Shown in pieces: positions 1 through 4,278 of a stretch of 5,174 nt of DNA. The notes under the pieces are model-generated. The model was not told where the DNA came from. It saw nothing but the letters and a program-made list of their open reading frames with translations, and did no database searches. The stretch lies in the NCBI GenBank assembly GCA_964505295.1, contig CAZDHR010000465.1, positions 1 through 5,174 on the forward strand, written 5' to 3'. A program made the position numbers and the translations under genes. How positions within the stretch are numbered: position 1 is the first letter of the stretch; every line of letters starts with the position of its first letter. Origin of the DNA: DATKZH01 sp964505295. Its GTDB lineage: Bacteria; Planctomycetota; Planctomycetia; Pirellulales; Thermoguttaceae.

Positions 1-303
1 CATCTTGCCGGCCTCGGCCGCGGCGATGACCATGTCGTGGTGCAGAAAATTCGGCGCGCAGACGTCGACCAGGTCGATATCGTCCCGCTCGACGATCTTG
101 CGCCAGTCGGTCTCCATCGACTCGTAGCCCCACTTGGCGGCAAACTCCTCCAGCTTCGCCTTGTCCTCCTCGCGGGCGTAGCACGCCTTCAAGACGGGCT
201 GGTGCTCCCGAGGGAAGAAGTGGTTGACCTGAAGCCAGGCGTTCGAATGCGTCCGGCCCATGAAACCGCAGCCGAGCACGCCGATGCGTAGTTCTTTGGC
301 CAT
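1..303 (-). CDS. Gfo/Idh/MocA family oxidoreductase, N-terminal part (runs off the left edge)
   Basis: The first 101 codons of an NAD(P)-dependent sugar/polyol dehydrogenase of the Gfo/Idh/MocA family are visible. The ATG is at 303 and is preceded by a good ribosome binding site (GAGGT at 311-315, 7 nt spacing). The protein begins MAKELRIGVLGCGFMGRTHS, a Rossmann first strand and glycine-rich loop (GxGxxG, residues 11-16) followed by the usual T/H-S helix. Near residues 79-90, VDVCAPNFLHHD is the family's (V/I)xVxxPNxxHxx segment that lies over the nicotinamide cofactor. The C-terminal substrate domain, with the EKP-type catalytic lysine motif, is outside the window, so substrate and activity cannot be judged. 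It lies 80 nt downstream of the TOPRIM gene in the same orientation. With the isomerase-like and cupin genes it probably belongs to a carbohydrate cluster (inference). Family assignment is secure, specificity unknown. Confidence 0.93.
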   Translation of the reverse strand, partial: MAKELRIGVLGCGFMGRTHSNAWLQVNHFFPREHQPVLKACYAREEDKAKLEEFAAKWGYESMETDWRKIVERDDIDLVDVCAPNFLHHDMVIAAAEAGKM

Positions 304-383
304 CGTTGAAACCTCGCAATAGTTGAAGTGAGATTGTTTGTAAGTCCAAGGTTCATGGACGGTCCGACAGCGACTCCGGCGAT

Positions 384-1079
384 TCAATCTACAAGTGCGA
401 CTTGCCCCCAGTCAAGAAAGGGCTCCACCGTCGGATGATTGGCGTCCAGTTGCGCGTCGGCCTTGATCGCCTGGCCCATGGGTCTCCCAGGCCGCTCGCC
501 CACGGCCAGCCACGTGTGAATCCGAGCCTTCGGGCGATGCTGCGGTCGGAATCTCCGCTGCGCCGACGGGATCGAGTCGAGAAAGCGTTCAACCCGGGGA
601 AGCATCTCGTCATCTTCGCGAATCAGCCTGGCGACGAAGTCTTTGAGCATTCCGGTCGACCGGTTGTCGGGCATGACCCAGACGCTGAAGCGGACGGGTC
701 GAGGGCTCCGAGGAGCCAGCGACAGTCGGAAGACCGTCCCTTTCAGGCTGTGCTTCTCGGGGATGTTCTCGTAGCCCGCGTTCAAGAGCCGCGAGCGGAT
801 AGCCTGCCATCTTGCGGCAGGGCCTTTATCGTTGGCGTCGACGACGATCGCCAGACACTCCAAGTCGACTTCGAGCAACCACCTGCGGATCGACTCCAAG
901 AGAGCCGTGTCTCCGCCGTCTGTTCCGCTGTCAACGCCTTCTTCAACGCCTTCTTTAACGTCTTCGTGAGGATTTGGCCGTTCCACCGTGAACATCTCGG
1001 GAATCGCTCGAACCTCGAAGAGATTCCACATCACGTGTTGATCGTCTTGCCCTTCCACCAACAGAATCCGCTTGCCCAT
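384..1079 (-). CDS. DUF3226-type TOPRIM protein, partner of the adjacent OLD-like ATPase
   Basis: A 231-residue protein that I recognise as a stand-alone TOPRIM-fold protein of the DUF3226 type, the nuclease-like half of split OLD-family systems. Residues 4-13 (RILLVEGQDD) are the TOPRIM first strand with the conserved Glu9. IVVDANDKG (residues 78-86) is the second acidic motif (Asp81, Asp84), followed by the RW helix (residues 90-91). GMLKDFV (143-149) and the C-terminal KARIHTWLAVGERPGRPMG (184-202), then AI and a late FLDWG, are typical of the family's second half. Residues 39-50 are an acidic insert encoded by a 12-bp tandem repeat. The ATG lies 2 nt after the ATPase stop, with GAGGTG at 1088-1093 (8 nt spacing) inside the end of the ATPase gene, so the two are almost certainly co-translated. 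By analogy with OLD, Gabija and PARIS it would be a metal-dependent nuclease controlled by the ATPase. That function is inferred; the fold and pairing are well supported. Confidence 0.85.
   Translation of the reverse strand: MGKRILLVEGQDDQHVMWNLFEVRAIPEMFTVERPNPHEDVKEGVEEGVDSGTDGGDTALLESIRRWLLEVDLECLAIVVDANDKGPAARWQAIRSRLLNAGYENIPEKHSLKGTVFRLSLAPRSPRPVRFSVWVMPDNRSTGMLKDFVARLIREDDEMLPRVERFLDSIPSAQRRFRPQHRPKARIHTWLAVGERPGRPMGQAIKADAQLDANHPTVEPFLDWGQVALVD
932..967 (-). repeat. 12-bp tandem repeat, three units, inside the TOPRIM gene
   Basis: On the plus strand the unit CAACGCCTTCTT occurs twice exactly (932-943, 944-955), followed by a third copy with three changes (TAACGTCTTCGT, 956-967). Read on the coding strand, the three units give the acidic peptide EDVKEGVEEGVD, a four-residue E-(G/D)-V-x unit repeated three times, within a linker that continues SGTDGGD. 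As the unit is a multiple of three, copy-number change would lengthen or shorten the linker without breaking the frame. The insert sits between the first TOPRIM motif and the DxD-type motif. Confidence 0.85.
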
Positions 1080-1081
1080 CG

Positions 1082-2206
1082 CTAGCGCACCTCGATCGAG
1101 TCGCGAATCACGAAGGGCAAGTCATTCCCCTCGATGATAATGGCGCCGGTCTGCTTCTCGCCTTCCACTTTCTCCAAGCGGATTGCCAGGCCGTCACTTT
1201 CCTCGTCTTCGGCGACTGCCTTCGCAAACCCCTTCAGGCAGTCCCAGGAGTGCGTCGTCGCGAAGACCTGAACGTCGAGAAGCCGAGCGGCGCGAAGGAC
1301 GAAACGCCAGAGGTCTGCATGCAACGTGTGGTGAATGCCGGCTTCCACCTCGTCGATCAGGAGAACCGGAAACACATTGGATCTGAACTCGCGGTCCGCG
1401 GCGCGCCTCGCGTAATCGCCCGCGTACTCCAGGGCGACGGCAAGCTGAAACGTGCGCACCACGCCGTCTCCGAGGGTCGCGAGCGCCACTGGTTCGTGAA
1501 TGTCTTCGACGCGGACTTTGGCCATTCGCCCGGCACCTTCACGGGGATCACCAACGAAAGTCACTCCCGTTACCGGTGCAATGGACTGGAGGGCGTCCAG
1601 GACTCGGCGTTCCTTGTCAGTCAACGAGAACACATCCCACCAGTCGGCGACCGTGTTTTCCAGATCCCCCTGCACACCCACACCTCGCAAGCACGGCGGA
1701 TCGGGCGGAACGTCTGGCGGATTCCAAGTGCCGGACGACACCGACGACGTCGCCATTCCATCGGCGTACAGCGTGTAGCCGACGCCGGCCGACTCGATGT
1801 TCAAAGCAACCCGACCGGTGGGCGAGGCGGCCCGCGCTGTGGCTGAATCGGACGTCGTGACCTGATCCGACTCCATCCGCGCCGCCATCCGAACCGCGGG
1901 CTTTCCTCCTTTGGCCTCACTTTCGCCGACCGTTATCGTGCTGCCGGGAGCCGGTTGGCGACCGTGGAACAGTGAATGCAGGAGGAAGACTGCCTTTCCC
2001 TCGCCGGAACGGCCGAGTTCGTTTCGTTCATCGAGTATGGACTTCACAGTGCTTGGCGGCCAGACGGAAGCGTACAACCGCACTGCTTCCAGCAACGTCG
2101 TCTTCCCCACGTTGTTCTTGCCGAGGATGAGGTTCACCCGGCCCAGTTGCTCGATGAACAAATGGGAGAACGTGCGGAAGTTTCTGATTTCCAGGCTCGT
2201 GAGCAC
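1082..2206 (-). CDS. AAA_15/OLD-type ABC ATPase
   Basis: A 374-residue ATPase of the SMC/RecF/OLD-like ABC class (AAA_15/AAA_21 type). The start is GTG at 2206: it gives the canonical opening MLTSLEIRNFRTFSHL and has GAGGG about 8 nt upstream. No ATG, GTG or TTG lies in this frame between it and the preceding gene. Walker A is GKNNVGKT (residues 29-36). LGDGVVRTFQLAVALE (245-260) occupies the ABC signature position. Walker B is VLLIDEVEAGIHH (281-293, with Asp285 and Glu286). The switch histidine lies in ATTHSWD (316-322). The C-terminus ends in IEVR, as in many relatives. Unlike OLD or GajA it has no TOPRIM domain of its own; that is supplied by the next gene, 2 nt away. The arrangement matches AriA/AriB of PARIS in outline, where the ATPase senses a phage trigger and releases the TOPRIM effector. 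Role here is inferred; ATPase identity is secure. Confidence 0.92.
   Translation of the reverse strand: MLTSLEIRNFRTFSHLFIEQLGRVNLILGKNNVGKTTLLEAVRLYASVWPPSTVKSILDERNELGRSGEGKAVFLLHSLFHGRQPAPGSTITVGESEAKGGKPAVRMAARMESDQVTTSDSATARAASPTGRVALNIESAGVGYTLYADGMATSSVSSGTWNPPDVPPDPPCLRGVGVQGDLENTVADWWDVFSLTDKERRVLDALQSIAPVTGVTFVGDPREGAGRMAKVRVEDIHEPVALATLGDGVVRTFQLAVALEYAGDYARRAADREFRSNVFPVLLIDEVEAGIHHTLHADLWRFVLRAARLLDVQVFATTHSWDCLKGFAKAVAEDEESDGLAIRLEKVEGEKQTGAIIIEGNDLPFVIRDSIEVR
1088..1093 (-). promoter_or_regulatory. Ribosome binding site of the TOPRIM gene, inside the ATPase gene
   Basis: GAGGTG on the minus strand, 8 nt before the ATG at 1079. It overlaps the last codons of the ATPase (IEVR then TAG), so translation of the TOPRIM protein is expected to be coupled to that of its partner, which would keep the two subunits balanced. 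Confidence 0.7.
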
Positions 2207-2282
2207 GGGAATGGCCCTCGGAAACGTGCGTTTGCCGAGTTCTGACTCTTCGATTTGCCTCGTCGCCGTGTTGGACTGCTCG

Positions 2283-3347
2283 TCACTCGCTCCACCCGTG
2301 CTGATCCCGCACCGCGATCATTGCCCGGAGAATGTCGTTCCACGTGTCGGGCTTCATCATCACGTCGTTGGGGAACATGCAGCCGTCCCAGCAGAGGTGC
2401 CTGATTCGTTTCCTGACGTTGCCATACGAGTCCCGCAACCAGTAGCCGGCGTGGTGGGGGATGTCGAGCTTGCCGTTCGGGTCGGTGGCCAGGCAGTGGC
2501 GGCCCGTCTTGTCGTGCGAGCCGGAGCCGTGCACCGTGGCGTCGTTCTGGGCAATGTGCAGGTCGATGGTCCACGGGCGCAGGGCGTCGGTGAGCGTCTT
2601 GTAGGCCGCGTCGAACCGGTCGGAATCGCTCCAGTCGAAGTCCTCAGGCAGGATCGCGTCCTCCGGGGCATTGTAGCCCAGGATGTAGAGGAGCGTGTGG
2701 GCCATGTCGGCCTGGAAACCGAGTGTCTGCGGGCGGTCGACCATCTCGATAAGCTGGATCATCCGTTTCCAACTGTGCATGCCGCCCCAGCAGATCTCGC
2801 CCTCGGCGGCGAGCTTCTCGCCGTGCTCCTCGGCCACGTCGCACGCCTGGCGGAACGTCTCGGCGGTCCGTTTCTGATTGCCTTCCGGGTCGGCGAGCCA
2901 GGGCTCGACGCCGCCGGCCGAGTCGATGCGCACGGCGCCGTGCGGGCGCACGCCCAGCTCGCGGAGCACCTTGGCCACGCGGCAGCCCTTGCGGACCTGG
3001 CCGAGGAACTTCGTGCGCTCGGCCTCGTCGCCCATCGCGGCCCCGCCTCCCGTTGGCGGCCAGATGGGGGCGACGACCGTGCCGATCTGGAGGCCGCGCG
3101 ATTGGGCCTTGTCGGCCAACTCCTTGATCGCGTCGTCGCTCTGGACGGTCGAGTCGATGTCGATATGGGGTAGATACAGGAACAGGTCGAAGCCGTCGAA
3201 CTTGACGCCGTCGACCTCGGCGGCGGCGGTCAGGTCGAGCATCGTGTCCAGGTCGATGGGCGGCTCGCCGCCGTCCCCTTTCCCCACCACGCCGGGCCAG
3301 GCCGCGTTGTGGAGCTTGGGGAAATTGTTGGGGTGTTCGTTTGTCAT
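2283..3347 (-). CDS. Xylose-isomerase-like TIM-barrel protein (sugar isomerase/epimerase type)
   Basis: A 354-residue protein of the AP-endonuclease-2/xylose-isomerase-like TIM-barrel superfamily, which includes sugar-phosphate and inosose isomerases, epimerases and dehydratases. I start it at the ATG at 3347, which begins MTNEHPNNFPKLHNAAWPGV and has CAGGG 8 nt upstream. The frame stays open up to 3578, but the extra stretch has unrelated composition and overlaps hepT. The early segment DLDTMLDLTAAAEVDGVKFD (residues 32-51) is a strand-helix unit. Candidate metal ligands are a Glu in AEGEICWGGMHSW (181-193), the DMAH motif (Asp214, His217), His264 in DLHIAQND (262-269) and Asp321 in CWDGCMF, in the order expected for this fold. 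The preceding hepT stop is 19 nt upstream; the ATPase starts 76 nt downstream. A truncated copy of its first 27 codons lies at 4091-4171. Exact substrate unknown. Confidence 0.87.
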   Translation of the reverse strand: MTNEHPNNFPKLHNAAWPGVVGKGDGGEPPIDLDTMLDLTAAAEVDGVKFDGFDLFLYLPHIDIDSTVQSDDAIKELADKAQSRGLQIGTVVAPIWPPTGGGAAMGDEAERTKFLGQVRKGCRVAKVLRELGVRPHGAVRIDSAGGVEPWLADPEGNQKRTAETFRQACDVAEEHGEKLAAEGEICWGGMHSWKRMIQLIEMVDRPQTLGFQADMAHTLLYILGYNAPEDAILPEDFDWSDSDRFDAAYKTLTDALRPWTIDLHIAQNDATVHGSGSHDKTGRHCLATDPNGKLDIPHHAGYWLRDSYGNVRKRIRHLCWDGCMFPNDVMMKPDTWNDILRAMIAVRDQHGWSE

Positions 3348-3366
3348 GGAATGGGCCCTGTAGCTC

Positions 3367-3721
3367 CTAAAAGGATTCGCTTGGTTCCGGTGGGACGATT
3401 TCCTCCAATTGAACCACAAGCGGAGGCACATTGACGGTGGCAACGTCCCATACGATATCGAAGTCAATGTGCAGGTAGTCGTGAACAACCTTGTGTCGCA
3501 TCCCGATGATCTTGTTCCACGGGACGTGCGCATGCGATTGCTGAAACGCGGGGGACACGCGGCGAGCAGCCTCGCCAATCGTCTGGATCAGATGCGTCAC
3601 CGCCAGGCGGAGGTTTTCGTCGGCGTCGAAGTCCGCGCGCGACTTGCCCCCCCACCTTGCGCGTAATGAGCCGAGCGGTGTCGAGCATGTGGCCGACGTA
3701 AACGATGTCATCCTTCTGCAT
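3367..3721 (-). pseudogene. hepT: HepT-type HEPN ribonuclease toxin, frameshifted at a G7 run
   Basis: HEPN-fold toxin of the HepT-MntA (DUF86) family. The N-terminus MQKDDIVYVGHMLDTARLIT is in one frame and the remainder, from KSRADFDADENLR to the TAG at 3367, is in another. Removing one G from the seven-G run (C7 on the plus strand, 3647-3653) joins them into a normal 117-residue HepT. In that reconstruction IGEAARRVS (residues 48-56) and VPWNKIIGMRHKVVHDYLHI (66-85) match the family, including the catalytic RX4HXY motif (Arg75, His80, Tyr82). The tyrosine is the residue that MntA-type antitoxins AMPylate in studied pairs. The start at 3721 is preferred because GAGGTG lies just upstream; it overlaps the end of mntA by 14 nt. 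As written, translation from it ends after 85 residues, before the catalytic motif. This is a true inactivation, a slippage-prone tract or a sequencing error; the sequence alone cannot say which. Confidence 0.85.
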
Positions 3722-3998
3722 ACTGCACCTCAGCGCTGGCCAGCACGCGCCCCCGCAACCAACGGTTCAGGTACTTCTCTTGCACGATATCCACCTTGTG
3801 TCCGCCGAAGAGCCGCGAGAGTTCCTCCTCCATGTCCAGGATTTCAAAACCGACCGCATACCCTGGCTCGAAGTCGACGAGCACGTCGACGTCGCTGTCC
3901 GGCCGGAAATCCTCACGCAAGACGGAACCGTACAACGCCAGCTTGCGGATGTGGTGCCGGCGGCAGAAATCGGCGATCGCGTCTCTCGGAAGGTCCAT
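3708..3998 (-). CDS. mntA: MntA-type nucleotidyltransferase antitoxin
   Basis: A 96-residue minimal nucleotidyltransferase (MNT domain), the antitoxin of the HepT-MntA type VII toxin-antitoxin family. YGSVLREDFRPDSDVDVLVD (residues 23-42) carries the complete GSX10DXD motif: Gly24-Ser25, then Asp36 and Asp38. The third metal-binding Asp is Asp70 in HKVDIV. All residues needed for nucleotide transfer are therefore present. In studied pairs this enzyme adds AMP to the tyrosine of the toxin's RX4HXY motif and so silences it. The ATG at 3998 has AGGA a few bases upstream and follows the TIM-barrel remnant by 23 nt. Its last 14 nt overlap the start of hepT, the usual coupled order for these modules. 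The antitoxin is intact although the toxin frame is broken. Confidence 0.93.
   Translation of the reverse strand: MDLPRDAIADFCRRHHIRKLALYGSVLREDFRPDSDVDVLVDFEPGYAVGFEILDMEEELSRLFGGHKVDIVQEKYLNRWLRGRVLASAEVQYAEG
3726..3731 (-). promoter_or_regulatory. Ribosome binding site that decides the hepT start
   Basis: GAGGTG on the minus strand ends 4 nt before the ATG at 3721, within the final codons of mntA. It favours that ATG over the one at 3711, which overlaps the mntA stop as ATGA and has only AGAAGG touching it with no spacing. Confidence 0.55.
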
Positions 3999-4021
3999 TT
4001 TCCTGTCGCTCGTGAGTTCAG

Positions 4022-4171
4022 TTACGTCCTCGGGTCATCGCTCCTCAGAATGCTCATGCATCCGCGGCAGCCCACGGCTACAAGGGTATTGCCACCCAGT
4101 CCTTTGCCCGCTACAGCCGGCCACGCCGCGCTGTCGAGCTTGGGAGACTTGTTGCGATCGTTGTGGGTCAT
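4022..4171 (-). pseudogene. Truncated copy of the TIM-barrel gene start (5' remnant)
   Basis: A 49-codon reading frame from ATG 4171 to TAA 4022. Its first 27 residues, MTHNDRNKSPKLDSAAWPAV then AGKGLGG, align without gaps to the start of the TIM-barrel protein (MTNEHPNNFPKLHNAAWPGV then VGKGDGG). By hand count 16 of 27 residues and 57 of 81 nucleotides agree. After codon 27, near position 4090, the similarity stops and the rest is unrelated; the barrel itself is missing. A good ribosome binding site, GAGGA (4178-4182), remains 6 nt upstream. I read it as the 5' end of an old paralogue that was cut off where the mntA-hepT module now begins. A short functional peptide is possible but less likely. 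Confidence 0.7.
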
Positions 4172-4177
4172 TCGCAG

Positions 4178-4182
4178 TCCTC
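4178..4182 (-). promoter_or_regulatory. Preserved ribosome binding site of the TIM-barrel remnant
   Basis: GAGGA on the minus strand, 6 nt before the ATG at 4171. Its survival shows that the remnant keeps a whole translation start, so ribosomes may still load here and terminate 23 nt before mntA. Confidence 0.45.
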
Positions 4183-4226
4183 AAGTTTCCCTCGGTGTCG
4201 AAGCGGTGATATACGGGCCAACCACA

Positions 4227-4260
4227 AGCCCCCGTCTCCCGCGGGCGGGAGAGGGGAGCT
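4227..4260. repeat. GC-rich palindrome after the cupin gene (REP-like element or terminator stem)
   Basis: Two 15-nt arms (4227-4241 and 4246-4260) pair at 13 of 15 positions around a 4-nt CGGG loop. The inner part, CTCCCG/CGGGAG, is perfect. The hairpin begins 18 nt past the cupin stop. The side downstream on the minus strand (CTTGTGGTTGG) has no T-run, so it is not a classical intrinsic terminator, though a stem this strong could still pause polymerase or protect the 3' end of the cupin message. CCCTCTCCCG...CGGGAGAGGG palindromes are, as I recall, dispersed many times in various GC-rich genomes, so a REP-like intergenic repeat is the likeliest identity. Confidence 0.6.
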
Positions 4261-4278
4261 GTGTTCGTCGACCGGCCT

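Noticed and set aside
304..383. Promoter for the oxidoreductase in the 80-nt spacer (TTGGAC on the minus strand, then AT-rich sequence)
   Set aside because: The -10 match is poor and the spacing too long; only the ribosome binding site at 311-315 is convincing.
402..1085. Long plus-strand open frame (227 codons) opposite the TOPRIM gene
   Set aside because: It lies entirely antisense to a gene with clear family motifs, and its arginine- and proline-rich translation looks like a GC-rich shadow frame.
2222..2233. Inverted repeat AAACG-TG-CGTTT just upstream of the ATPase start, a possible operator
   Set aside because: Five-base arms are expected by chance, and no regulator or second copy supports it.
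1911..3173. Plus-strand open frame of 420 codons across the ATPase start and the TIM-barrel gene
   Set aside because: It is antisense to two recognisable genes and their spacer; the Val/Ala/Arg/His-rich translation has no domain I recognise.
3348..3578. N-terminal extension of the TIM-barrel protein by 77 codons
   Set aside because: It overlaps hepT, has unrelated composition, and the homologous remnant at 4171 begins at the same Met as the shorter start.
3363..4050. AGGAGC on both sides of the mntA-hepT module as a target-site duplication
   Set aside because: Six bases resembling a ribosome binding site are likely by chance, the flanks do not match further, and no transposase or terminal inverted repeats were seen.
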